This document shows, piece after piece, positions 1 to 8,486 of a stretch of DNA of 64,000 nucleotides (positions within the stretch are counted from its first letter, which is position 1; the number at the start of each line of letters is the position of its first letter). A model generated the notes under the pieces. It saw only the letters and a program-made list of their open reading frames with translations, was not told where the DNA came from and did not search any database. The position numbers were made by a program, and so were the translations under genes. The DNA is from an uncultured Mollicutes bacterium (lineage in GTDB: Bacteria > Bacillota_I > Bacilli_A > Acholeplasmatales > Anaeroplasmataceae), in NCBI GenBank assembly GCA_947174785.1, contig CAMWKG010000005.1:1-64000 (forward strand). Reading direction: 5' to 3'.

Positions 1-267
1 AAATTAAAAGTTTTATTACACTTATCATGTCATCTTCCAACCTAATTATCATCACAAGTCGCCCCACAAGTTGAGTTATTAGAAAATATCATCGACTACT
101 GTACTGAACCTAAATCTCTAAAAGAAATAATGGGTCATTTTGGATATAAAGATCGTAAGTCTTTTATAGAACGATATATGAAGCCATTGCTTATGGAAGA
201 AAAACTTGTTCTGACAATACCAGAAAAACCAAATTCAAGTCAGCAGAAGTATAGAAAGAAAATATAG
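1..267 (+). pseudogene. C-terminal remnant of a COG2865-type ATP-binding regulator (AlbA_2/HATPase_c_4 family)
   Basis: The frame ending at the TAG at 265-267 encodes a winged-helix tail (SSQVAPQVELLENI, then SLKEIMGHFGYKDRKSF, ending KPNSSQQKYRKKI). Family knowledge: this Q-V-x-x-Q-V linker followed by a KPxSxxQKYR end is typical of the C terminus of AAA_4/AlbA_2 ATP-binding transcriptional-regulator-like proteins. A TAA at 43-45 interrupts the same frame upstream and there is no start codon before 130. What is visible is therefore either a decayed gene or the tail of one broken by a frameshift; the upstream part lies outside the window. A second decayed copy of the family lies at 43579-44172. 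Confidence 0.6.
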
Positions 268-315
268 TAAAAAAACCAAAAATATGATATATTTTTATTA
301 TTAGGAGGATAAACT

Positions 316-765
316 ATGCATAATCCAGAAAAAGTTATTTTAAGCAACATGTGTATGATTTATCAAAATGATAAAGTGTTAGTACAAAACAGAATGAATC
401 CAAGTTGGCCAGGTTTGGCATTTCCTGGTGGTCATGTGGAATTAGGAGAATCTATTGTAGATTCTACCATTAGAGAAATCAAAGAAGAGACAGGCTTGGA
501 TATTACCAATTTAAAAATTTGTGGTATTAAGCAATGGTTTTTAGATGATATTCGTTATATTTGCTTTCTATTTAAAACAAATCAATTTAAAGGAAATCTC
601 ATCTCTACAAGAGAAGGAGAGAACTTTTGGATTGATAGAAAAAATTTATTCAACTATAAGCTTGCTTCTAATTTTGTGGATATGATAAAAGTTTTTGAAA
701 ATGAGGATTTGTCAGAACAATTTAGAACATATGTCAACGGAGAAAAAGTAAGTATATTAAAATGA
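316..765 (+). CDS. Nudix hydrolase (MutT-like)
   Basis: A 149-residue protein with a complete Nudix box at residues 39-61: G39, E45, then REIKEETGL, giving the G-x5-E-x7-REUxEExGU pattern that binds Mg2+ and cleaves nucleoside diphosphates linked to another moiety. Length is normal for a single-domain Nudix enzyme; oxidised dNTPs are a possible substrate, but the substrate cannot be read from the sequence. AGGAGG at about 303-308 places the start at 316. The gene is monocistronic, with a hairpin terminator directly after the stop. Confidence 0.9.
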   Translation: MHNPEKVILSNMCMIYQNDKVLVQNRMNPSWPGLAFPGGHVELGESIVDSTIREIKEETGLDITNLKICGIKQWFLDDIRYICFLFKTNQFKGNLISTREGENFWIDRKNLFNYKLASNFVDMIKVFENEDLSEQFRTYVNGEKVSILK

Positions 766-802
766 AAATGACTAGCATTTTTAGATGCTAGTCATTTTTT
801 TA
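765..802 (+). terminator. Rho-independent terminator after the Nudix gene
   Basis: Stem TGACTAGCAT (769-778) pairs with ATGCTAGTCA (785-794), followed by a T run. It sits between two convergent genes and may also stop the SPFH transcript coming from the right, although the T run on the minus strand is shorter. Confidence 0.85.
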
Positions 803-810
803 CTACTTGA

Positions 811-1806
811 TTATTTACTTGAAATTAATCCGCCTATCATAGATGATAAGGAATCGCTAGTCAAAACCTCTGGTAACTTGCCATCCCAAGTGTCATAGAA
901 AATGATAGACAAAACAATATCAGTACATTCCTTATAGGTCATTGTTCCTGATGTGCTTTTATAAAGATCATCAATTAAAGCTTGAACCTTATTGATGTAT
1001 GCATTTGCAGCTTCACCATTAGCTTCGCCTTCAATGCGAATAGAATATGCAGTAGCATCTGCCAAAGTCTTTTCAATCGTTGCCTGATTTTCAGCTGTAA
1101 TTAAGCTAGCAGAAGCTTCTAATTCAGCCACCTTAATTTTTTGCTCAGCCTCAGCCTTTTGAGAAAGGATTGCTTCAACCTCAGTACCACCATCGATTTC
1201 ATCAAAGCTTACATTGACTAAAGTGATATGATAGGTTTCTAATAGGGTTTTTGTTAAATCCTCTTTAAAATCAATACGTGCTGTTTCTAAACCAGTGGAC
1301 AACAACTCAAAAATATCATATTTGATTGTAGAGCTTTGTAAGCAAGCCTTTACTAGTGTGTTTAAAGCTTCTGCAGGAATATCTGTGTTATTAGTGATAC
1401 GATAAAACTTACCAGCATTTTCCTTTTCAATCTTGTAGATTAAGGATAGATTAAAGGTTGCATATTGTCCATCATTCGTTTGACCTGTAGTTGTTACACT
1501 AGCACTGCGGTTTGCTGTAGAGATTTGAGTGATATGCTCAAAGATAGATTTTGAATGTACACCCTCACCATAGGTATTATCCTGTATACCACCTTTGAGT
1601 TCATCATAAACGATACCTACTTGGTTTGCTTCCACCTTGGTAAACAATCCAAATACAAGAATAAACATACCAGCTAAACCTAAAATGCTTAAGAAGTAGA
1701 GCTTATTGTTTTTCTTTTTCTTTTTTTGTTGTAGGACATAAATAGTACCAAAGATTCCTCCTACAAAAATCAGTGATAAAACAATACTAACAATTAAAAT
1801 GATCAT
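811..1806 (-). CDS. SPFH/band-7 (prohibitin-family) membrane protein
   Basis: A 331-residue protein with two hydrophobic segments near the N terminus (about residues 1-24 and 38-60), separated by a lysine-rich stretch. An SPFH/band-7 domain follows (about 60-240), then an alanine/glutamate-rich helical region (QKAEAEQKIKVAELEASA) typical of the coiled coil in prohibitin-like proteins. Such proteins form membrane-bound ring or scaffold assemblies; the bacterial role is usually membrane organisation or protease regulation. The ATG is preceded by AGGAGG on the minus strand. It is transcribed alone from a promoter at 1982-2010 through a long structured leader, so metal or metabolite control is likely. 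Confidence 0.85.
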   Translation of the reverse strand: MIILIVSIVLSLIFVGGIFGTIYVLQQKKKKKNNKLYFLSILGLAGMFILVFGLFTKVEANQVGIVYDELKGGIQDNTYGEGVHSKSIFEHITQISTANRSASVTTTGQTNDGQYATFNLSLIYKIEKENAGKFYRITNNTDIPAEALNTLVKACLQSSTIKYDIFELLSTGLETARIDFKEDLTKTLLETYHITLVNVSFDEIDGGTEVEAILSQKAEAEQKIKVAELEASASLITAENQATIEKTLADATAYSIRIEGEANGEAANAYINKVQALIDDLYKSTSGTMTYKECTDIVLSIIFYDTWDGKLPEVLTSDSLSSMIGGLISSK

Positions 1807-1814
1807 TCTTTTTT

Positions 1815-1975
1815 CCTCCTATATTCTTTGCGATAGTCGGTTAAAAAGAAAAGACTATCGCGCATATTGTTAGCACAACAGTCTTGAAAAATCATTGGAT
1901 GATTGTTAAAACCGGAATAATTCGTCTTGACGATTTTAACTATATCTTGAGAGATATCTTTCTACTCCCTGTTAC
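1815..1975 (-). promoter_or_regulatory. Structured leader of the SPFH gene, resembling a yybP-ykoY (Mn2+) riboswitch
   Basis: The minus-strand leader is about 170 nt. In transcript order it contains GGGAGTAG (complement of 1962-1969), the palindrome CGTCAAGACG (1923-1932), a CCGG loop, a stem AAGACT...AGTCTT, and finally a 9-bp hairpin GCGATAGTC...GACTATCGC just upstream of the ribosome binding site. The last two stems share the AGTC segment, so they are mutually exclusive, as expected for a switch acting near the start codon. GGGAGTAG plus CGTCAA resembles the conserved loops of yybP-ykoY Mn2+ riboswitches from memory. The class is inference; that this is a structured regulatory leader is much more certain. 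Confidence 0.55.
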
Positions 1976-1981
1976 ACTTAT

Positions 1982-2010
1982 ACTATACCATATTTTTAGA
2001 ATAATTTCAA
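1982..2010 (-). promoter_or_regulatory. SigA-type promoter of the SPFH gene
   Basis: On the minus strand, TTGAAA (complement of 2005-2010) is followed after 17 bp by TATAGT (complement of 1982-1987). Transcription would begin near 1975, exactly where the structured leader starts. Confidence 0.7.
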
Positions 2011-2061
2011 TAAAAATCGTATGAAAATTATCAAATTTTTATGAATAATATGAGGGGTTTA

Positions 2062-2089
2062 TAGACAATTTTCTTTTTTCTTGTATAAT
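2062..2089 (+). promoter_or_regulatory. Promoter of the six-gene 2.1-11.0 kb operon
   Basis: TAGACA (2062-2067), 16 bp spacer, TATAAT (2084-2089), then a short leader and AAAGGAG before the ATG at 2135. No other credible promoter is visible inside the tightly packed cluster downstream. Confidence 0.6.
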
Positions 2090-2134
2090 AGAAGCTAAAG
2101 AATAATGTAGAGAAATGTTGAAAGGAGTACGTAT

Positions 2135-3577
2135 ATGATAAAAAAACTTGTTTTTGATTTAGATGGTACCCTTTGGAAAACAGAAGAATCTTATTTATAT
2201 GCTTATCGTAAATTACAAAATCAATTTCATTTGAAGCCTTTAACAGAAGATCAAATTCTTTCTGTTTTAGGTGTGGAATTGGCTGATGTTAGAAATATTA
2301 TATTTGGTACATATGAAAATGCAGATGAATTAACAATGCTTGCATTAGCGTATTCTATAGAATACATTAAAGAAAACCCATCTTTGTGTTCAGAGTATAT
2401 CCTTGAGATATTTGAGCAATTATATAGTAAATATGAAATCTATATTCTATCTGGATGTCCTAAAGCCTATTTGGACACATTTTTAGAAATATCAAAGCTT
2501 TCACAATTTATAAAAAAGGGATATACGATTGAAGATGGTAAAAAAACAGATATATTAAAAGAATTATCTCGCTTTGAAAAGGTGGTTTATGTTGGCGATT
2601 CACCTAAGGATTATGAGGTGATAGAAGACCATCAAAGCGTTTTTTTTTGTTATGCAAAATATGGTTATTTTAAGGTGGATACATATGATTACTTTATAGA
2701 CTGCTTAGAAGAACTTCCTGCCTTAATGTCTGAGCTAGATAAGAAAGAACAAATGCTTCAATCCCATTCTTATGAAATAATTAGCTATAAGGACTCTAAT
2801 TTAACCTTGATATATAAAGAAAATGGTTTATGCTATTTTGGTTTTTTAAATGTGGGTGAAATAGAAAATTTTAAAAAGGTATTACATAGATTAAAGAACA
2901 AATGTAATGTAGCATTTGGGCCTTTTAATGGAAATACATGGTACTCCTATCGAATCCCATTAGATTCTTTTGATTTTAAGTTATACCCAGATTGCATAGG
3001 AAATGAAGAAGTATATAATGCTTTTATTGAGTCTGGTTTTTCTGTTTATTCTACTTATAGCTCAACCCTGGCACCTATTTTCGAACGTGTTTGGAATCGT
3101 TGTAAAAAGGTTAAAGCTCCTCAAGGAATTCGCTTTAAGGTTTTACATAATCAAGAGTGCTATATGCATTTACAGGATTTATTTTCTATCGCAAGTATTG
3201 CCTTTCAAAGGGCAGACTTTTATGAGCCAATTTCTTTTGAATGCTTTAAAGATATCTATTTGAAAAATATAGAATTGGTACAACCAGATATCCTGTTGAT
3301 TTATGATGAGGAAAAACCAATCGCATTTAATTTCTGTTATGAGGATTTAGAAAAAAGGTTTTATGTCTGCAAAACTACTGCAATTCTTCCGGACTATCAA
3401 AACAAAACGATTTTAAAGCTTTTGATAGATAAATCCTACCAGATGATGGTAGATAAAGGATATAAAGAGGTATTGTATCATTTTCAAAATGACAGAACAA
3501 AGGTTCTAAATGGCATTTTTAAAAATGGCATTATACGTCAGAAAAAGTATGGAGTGCTACGATATGAGAATAAATAA
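2135..3577 (+). CDS. HAD phosphatase fused to a GNAT-like domain
   Basis: A 480-residue protein. Residues 1 to about 200 are a haloacid-dehalogenase-type phosphatase: motif I FDLDGT (nucleophile D8, general acid D10), motif II serine in ILSGCPKAY, and motif IV VGDSPKDYE. Residues about 330-480 look like a GNAT acyltransferase fold (IAFNFCYEDL, then LPDYQNKTILKLLIDK where acetyl-CoA would bind). The phosphatase-acyltransferase order recalls FkbH-like enzymes, but the motif I context differs, so no such function is assigned. It is the first gene of the operon and overlaps the next by 14 bp, arguing for a joint pathway. The substrate is unknown. Confidence 0.7.
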   Translation: MIKKLVFDLDGTLWKTEESYLYAYRKLQNQFHLKPLTEDQILSVLGVELADVRNIIFGTYENADELTMLALAYSIEYIKENPSLCSEYILEIFEQLYSKYEIYILSGCPKAYLDTFLEISKLSQFIKKGYTIEDGKKTDILKELSRFEKVVYVGDSPKDYEVIEDHQSVFFCYAKYGYFKVDTYDYFIDCLEELPALMSELDKKEQMLQSHSYEIISYKDSNLTLIYKENGLCYFGFLNVGEIENFKKVLHRLKNKCNVAFGPFNGNTWYSYRIPLDSFDFKLYPDCIGNEEVYNAFIESGFSVYSTYSSTLAPIFERVWNRCKKVKAPQGIRFKVLHNQECYMHLQDLFSIASIAFQRADFYEPISFECFKDIYLKNIELVQPDILLIYDEEKPIAFNFCYEDLEKRFYVCKTTAILPDYQNKTILKLLIDKSYQMMVDKGYKEVLYHFQNDRTKVLNGIFKNGIIRQKKYGVLRYENK

Positions 3578-4634
3578 TCAGACTTGTACACGTTGTGTTA
3601 ACGATAAAACAATTAAGCATATTCATTTTGATAAAAAAGGAGTTTGTAATTTTTGTAATTCCTATGATAAGCTTTCCTCTGTGTTAGAAAATCAAGACTA
3701 TTTAGATCGGCTATTTCAAAGTAAAATCAAGGATCATTCTCATACCTATGATGTAGCCTTAGGCTTTAGTGGTGGTAAGGATTCTACATACGTTCTTTAT
3801 CAACTGGTTCATAAATATAAACTAAAGGTTATTACCTATACCTTAGATAATGGTTTTTTATCTGACGAGGCAAAAAAGAAGATTGATAAGCTAGTAAAGG
3901 AGCTTGGGGTTCCTCATGAATATGTAGCCTGTGATATGGAGCTATTGAAGGAAATGTATAAGGTCATGGTAGAAAAGTATTTATCCCCTTGTATTGCCTG
4001 TTCCTTTTTAGGCTATGCTGTGATGTTAAACTATGCAACAAAGGTGGATGCTGCCATTGGAATACATGGAAGAAGCCGTGCCCAAATGTTTCGTAATTAT
4101 GCAGAGGATGTAGATGATGTGTTTAAACCCTTTATTGAAGAAGGATTAAAGGAAATTCCTAAGCCTATGAATGAGCTTGTATACACGATTTTAGATAAAA
4201 TAGAAAGATTAGTACATCCTTCTTTAGCTAAAATGATAAAAGAAAATCTTTTAAAGGAAGGCTTAGAACAAGGCTTTAGAGAGTTCGTTTCTTTCTTCAT
4301 CTATCATACCTATGATAAGGATGAAATCCTTCAGACCTTAATTCAAAATACTTCCTGGCGAGTGGAAAGTGAAGAAGAGCATTTTGATTGCTTAATTCAT
4401 CATGGTGCACTTTATCTAAAAGATCAAATTGCTAGAAGAAGCCATCTTATGCCTGAATATAGTTATCTTATAAGAAATGGACAAATGACCAAAGAAGAAG
4501 CTTTAAAGGCATTGGCATATGTTCACAATAAAAAACAAGCAAAACTAGAGTTAAAGGGTCTATGTCAATATGCTAAGATTTCTTATCCTAAGGTTATGCT
4601 GAAAGCATTCATTTATAAAAGGAGATGGTGGTAA
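3564..4634 (+). CDS. PP-loop ATPase, N-acetyl-sugar-amidotransferase-like (PseA/WbpG family)
   Basis: A 356-residue protein. It opens with a zinc-finger-like CxxC pair (CTRCVND and CNFC about 20 residues apart), then a PP-loop SGGKDST that adenylates a carbonyl group, and later a CIAC motif. This is the layout of the N-acetyl sugar amidotransferase family, which uses ammonia from a glutaminase partner to convert a carbonyl to an amidine. No HisH/HisF-like partner genes lie nearby, so another nucleophile or substrate is possible. GGAG at 3551-3554 supports the start at 3564 rather than an in-frame ATG at 3510, which lies well inside the previous gene. Confidence 0.7.
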   Translation: MRINNQTCTRCVNDKTIKHIHFDKKGVCNFCNSYDKLSSVLENQDYLDRLFQSKIKDHSHTYDVALGFSGGKDSTYVLYQLVHKYKLKVITYTLDNGFLSDEAKKKIDKLVKELGVPHEYVACDMELLKEMYKVMVEKYLSPCIACSFLGYAVMLNYATKVDAAIGIHGRSRAQMFRNYAEDVDDVFKPFIEEGLKEIPKPMNELVYTILDKIERLVHPSLAKMIKENLLKEGLEQGFREFVSFFIYHTYDKDEILQTLIQNTSWRVESEEEHFDCLIHHGALYLKDQIARRSHLMPEYSYLIRNGQMTKEEALKALAYVHNKKQAKLELKGLCQYAKISYPKVMLKAFIYKRRWW

Positions 4635-7438
4635 TGGTATTTTTCAAACGCTATATCGTTTTACTTTTTGAAATCCTTCTTTTATATACGGCTTGTTTAG
4701 CTAGTACTTTATTTAAAGTGCCATTTTTCACTGAAACTCTATATGTGTTTTTACCTTTTTTCTATATGATTCGTGTGTTAGATGATATTTTAGATTATGA
4801 TAATGATTTAAGAAACAATAAAGCTCCATTAGTTAAAGAGGTCCTTTATCCTTTGGCAATTTTCTTATTCTTGAGTGTGGCTGTTTTGATTAGTGTATTT
4901 CAGCTTTGGTATTTATTTTTACTCTTTGGATTAGTAATCCTTTTTGTCTTTTTCAAAAAAATTTCTATCTTTGCTAAGCTATTACTCTTACCAGCTGCCT
5001 ATAGTTTATTTATATATTATAATTTTAGATTTGAAATCGCAAATATTTGCATGCTGGTGCTATTTTTAATTTTATCTATTCTTTATGCACTTTATAAAAA
5101 ATTAAATCAGGTTTCTTTTTATGAGGAATATAAGGAAATAAATAGCATAGGTGGAAAAGCTTATCATCTAGGGTATGCGAAGGTAAAAAACACGCCAGCC
5201 TATTTCACGATTCCCACTGAATTTTTTAGAGATTTAGAAAAAGAGGAAAAAGGCTTAGAAAGCTTAAAGAAAAAAATTAATTCCTTTTGTAAAAATAATG
5301 AGCTTTATGCAGTACGTTCCTCCGCAATAGATGAGGATTCTTTGCATCATAGTTTTGCAGGAATTCATGATACAAAGCTAAATGTCAAAAAAGAAGATGT
5401 ACTAGCTTCAGTTTTAGAGGTATATAAAAGTGCCTTTACACCACTTGCTATAGAGTATAGAAAAACTTGTGGGCTTCCGATAGAACAGATTTCTATGGCT
5501 GTTGTTGTGCAGAAAATGATTGCAAGCCCAGATTATTCTGGTGTAATCTTTACAATGAATCCGAAAACGGATAATCCTGATGAGTTTATGATTAGTCTTG
5601 TAGATGGACTAGGTGAGGATTTAGTAAGTGGAAAAAAGGATTCAAAGGATTATTTTATTTCTGCAAAAGAGATAAAAGGAGATTTGTCTTTTATTTCTGT
5701 AAAAGTATTAAAGAAATTAGAAAGACTTGCTTACAAGCTACAAAAAAGATATGATGCTTTTTTGGATATCGAATTTACAATCCAAAAAAACAAAATTTAT
5801 TTTTTACAAGCTCGTCCAATTACCACTTATGCAGATATTCATCCCTCAGAAAGAACTCTTTTCATTGATAATTCCAATTTGATAGAATCCTATTATGGGA
5901 CCACATCATTCCTAACCCAAAGCTTTGCAAAAAGTATTTATCAAGGAGTCTATACTAAAACCTTAGAGGCAGGGCATATTCGAAAAAAGGTTATGCTTTC
6001 CTTAGAAGATACTTTAGAAAATATGCTTTATGCTTATGAGGGAAAGCTGTACTATAATTTAAATAGCTGGTATCATTTGACAAGTATTTTCCCTATGAAG
6101 TCTTCAGCCTCATATATGGAACAGATGATGGGCGTGGGAAGTGGAACAAAGTCATATAAGAAAGTGAAATTGAATTTACTGGATATGCTTAAAATCGGAG
6201 TTTGCTTTATCCATAGACTACATACTATGGACAAGGCATCGAATGCATTCATTGAGAAATTTAATCAAGTTGTTTTACCTTATTATGGGCATACATTAAC
6301 TGGTACAAATGAAGAACTCATTTCCTTATATCATCAAATAGAAGCAGATATATTATCTGATTTTGCAACACCAATATTAAACGACTGTGCCGTTATGTTT
6401 TATAATGGTCGTTTAACCAAGAAAATAAAAAGAAAGTATAAGGAAAGATATACAGAAATATTTGCTTCCTGTATTCATTCTAATGGCACTATGGAAAGTG
6501 CTAAGGTATGCAAGGAATATGATGATATTTTAAAGTGTATTAAAGAAGATGAAGAAATATTTAAAGACTTTAATGATTTAACCCCTGATGAGCTTTTCAG
6601 AAAATACCATTCCAAAGATTTAGAAATATCTAGGAAAATAAGGGAGTATATCCTTCATTTCGGTTCAAGAGTGATGAATGAGCTTAAATTAGAAACTGTT
6701 ACAATGATTGAAAATCCTGTGCTTCTTTATAAGCAAATTAAGGAAGGACTAGCCTTTGCTCAGGAAACAAAGGTGGAACAACCTTTTTTAGATATTCCAA
6801 AGAAGCTACGAAAGCTTGCAGATAAGACAAGATATTATATTGTGAATAGAGAACGTCTTCGATTAAAAAGAACATATATTTTTTCAGTGGTTCGAAATAT
6901 CTTTTTGGCTATAGGCAGGAATTTGGAAAACGAAGGGAAGCTTGCATCTGCGAGAGATATTTTTTATCTGACGAAGGAAGAAGTATTCTCATTACCAGAA
7001 CAGATTATAGAGCTTGTAAAATCCCGTAAGAAGGAAATGGAGTTTTATAACCAGCAACCCTATTATTATCGTATCAGTTTTTATCCTAAGCGTGTTTTAC
7101 CTGTAAAGATAAGTGCTTCAAATGAAGAGCTTAAGGGATTAAGCAATGGTAAAACTGTAATTCAGGGTACAGTATCTGTAATGAATGAAGTGACTGATCC
7201 TTTTACTCCTGGAACCATTATAGTAGCCTCAAGAACAGATCCAGGATGGATATCTTTATTTCCTTTAGCTAGTGGCTTGATTGTAGAGCATGGAAGTTTA
7301 TTATCTCATAGCTTTGTTGTTGCAAGAGAAATGGGACTTCCAGCTATAGTGGGTATCCCAAATATAACAACACTTTTGAAAACTGGGGATGTTGTAACCT
7401 TAGATAGTGTTAAAGGAGTGGTTCACATTGAAAAATAA
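4634..7438 (+). CDS. UbiA-like membrane domain fused to a PEP-synthase/rifampicin-phosphotransferase-like dikinase
   Basis: A 934-residue protein. Residues 1 to about 150 are hydrophobic with several membrane spans and an acidic RVLDDILDYDNDLR motif like the Asp-rich motif of UbiA prenyltransferases. Residues about 155-395 form a PPDK N-terminal ATP-grasp domain (YAVRSSAIDEDS, then FLQARPIT). A long middle part is followed at the C terminus by a PEP-utilising swivelling domain (SGLIVEHGSLLSH, with the presumed phosphocarrier His at about residue 892). The PEP-binding TIM barrel is absent, as in rifampicin phosphotransferase. AAAGGAG favours the start at 4634, giving a TAATG junction with the previous gene. 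A membrane-tethered dikinase of this form is unfamiliar to me. Confidence 0.7.
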   Translation: MVFFKRYIVLLFEILLLYTACLASTLFKVPFFTETLYVFLPFFYMIRVLDDILDYDNDLRNNKAPLVKEVLYPLAIFLFLSVAVLISVFQLWYLFLLFGLVILFVFFKKISIFAKLLLLPAAYSLFIYYNFRFEIANICMLVLFLILSILYALYKKLNQVSFYEEYKEINSIGGKAYHLGYAKVKNTPAYFTIPTEFFRDLEKEEKGLESLKKKINSFCKNNELYAVRSSAIDEDSLHHSFAGIHDTKLNVKKEDVLASVLEVYKSAFTPLAIEYRKTCGLPIEQISMAVVVQKMIASPDYSGVIFTMNPKTDNPDEFMISLVDGLGEDLVSGKKDSKDYFISAKEIKGDLSFISVKVLKKLERLAYKLQKRYDAFLDIEFTIQKNKIYFLQARPITTYADIHPSERTLFIDNSNLIESYYGTTSFLTQSFAKSIYQGVYTKTLEAGHIRKKVMLSLEDTLENMLYAYEGKLYYNLNSWYHLTSIFPMKSSASYMEQMMGVGSGTKSYKKVKLNLLDMLKIGVCFIHRLHTMDKASNAFIEKFNQVVLPYYGHTLTGTNEELISLYHQIEADILSDFATPILNDCAVMFYNGRLTKKIKRKYKERYTEIFASCIHSNGTMESAKVCKEYDDILKCIKEDEEIFKDFNDLTPDELFRKYHSKDLEISRKIREYILHFGSRVMNELKLETVTMIENPVLLYKQIKEGLAFAQETKVEQPFLDIPKKLRKLADKTRYYIVNRERLRLKRTYIFSVVRNIFLAIGRNLENEGKLASARDIFYLTKEEVFSLPEQIIELVKSRKKEMEFYNQQPYYYRISFYPKRVLPVKISASNEELKGLSNGKTVIQGTVSVMNEVTDPFTPGTIIVASRTDPGWISLFPLASGLIVEHGSLLSHSFVVAREMGLPAIVGIPNITTLLKTGDVVTLDSVKGVVHIEK

Positions 7439-8486
7439 GTATTTTAAAGAGCCAAACTACATCCACTACAGTAATTGTCATGAGGATGTTTTAAAGTTAA
7501 AAAAGTGTTTACCCCTTCATACAAAAAAGATTCTGTCTATTGCGAGTGCTTTAGATAACTCCTTAGCTTTTTTGGAAGATGATGAAGTAGAAGTTCTTGC
7601 GATTGATTCTAATCCAAGTCAATGCTATCTTTCTAAATTGAAAATTGCTGCCATTAAGCATTTATCTTACAATGAGTTTTTGATTTTTTTAGGCTTTAAA
7701 GAAGGAGATTCCTTAAAGCTGTATTCTACCTTGCAAGACCACATAGATGAAAAAACTAGAAAATATTTCGATGAACATTTGTATTTAATTGAAAACAAAT
7801 TAATCCATGCTGGACGCTTTGAATATTATTTTCATTTATTTCAAAACAAGATCTTACCACTGGTGGTTTCTAAAAGGAAAATAGAAAGATTTATGAATAT
7901 ATGCTCACTAGAAGAACAAAGGAAATATTATAAAAAGCATATCAATACGATTCGCTTTAAGCTTTTATTTCGCATCTTTTTTTCTAAGCATATGATGGCT
8001 AAGCTAGGTAGAGATAAAGCATATTTTAATTATGCAAAGGGCTCCTTAGCTAAGATATTAAAAGAAAGAGTTGATTTAGGTGTTTATCATAACCCGAATG
8101 CTTCTAATCCTTATCTACAGTATGCAATGCTTGGAAAATTTATGGAACTGCCCTATTATGCCAAAGAAGAGGCATTTGTTAAGATTAAGAAAAATATAGA
8201 TCATATTAAAGTACTATGTGAAACCTTTGAAACAGTTATTCAAAGTCAAGGAGATTTTGACTTTATGAATCTTTCTGATATATTTGAATATATGCCAGAG
8301 GATCTAACTCGTTATGAAAAGCTGATTCAAACCTCCTGTAACAACAATGCAAGAATTGCTTATTGGAATATGATGAATCCAAGGTATCTAAATGGATTTA
8401 AAAGAATCAATACTAAAGAAGATCTAAAAGAAGATCGTGCAATGTATTATCAAGATTTTCTTGTATACGAGGTGCATCATGATTGA
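7428..8486 (+). CDS. DUF3419 (BtaA-like) SAM-dependent 3-amino-3-carboxypropyl transferase family
   Basis: A 352-residue protein with the Rossmann-like nucleotide-binding pattern of DUF3419: NCHEDV near the N terminus, KILSIASALDNSLAFL (motif I), then EVLAIDSNPSQCYL, and a late DFDFMNLSDIFEYM segment. The family founder BtaA moves the aminocarboxypropyl group of S-adenosylmethionine onto diacylglycerol in betaine lipid synthesis. There is no BtaB-like methyltransferase here. The start is chosen as TTG 7428, nine bases after AAAGGAG; an in-frame GTG at 7407 has no ribosome binding site. It overlaps its neighbours on both sides. Confidence 0.75.
   Translation: MKNKYFKEPNYIHYSNCHEDVLKLKKCLPLHTKKILSIASALDNSLAFLEDDEVEVLAIDSNPSQCYLSKLKIAAIKHLSYNEFLIFLGFKEGDSLKLYSTLQDHIDEKTRKYFDEHLYLIENKLIHAGRFEYYFHLFQNKILPLVVSKRKIERFMNICSLEEQRKYYKKHINTIRFKLLFRIFFSKHMMAKLGRDKAYFNYAKGSLAKILKERVDLGVYHNPNASNPYLQYAMLGKFMELPYYAKEEAFVKIKKNIDHIKVLCETFETVIQSQGDFDFMNLSDIFEYMPEDLTRYEKLIQTSCNNNARIAYWNMMNPRYLNGFKRINTKEDLKEDRAMYYQDFLVYEVHHD

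Noticed and set aside
3003-3263. An 86-codon hydrophobic open frame inside the HAD-GNAT gene
   Set aside because: It is in an alternative frame of a clear gene and has no start signal. Apparent hydrophobicity is expected from out-of-frame reading of AT-rich DNA.
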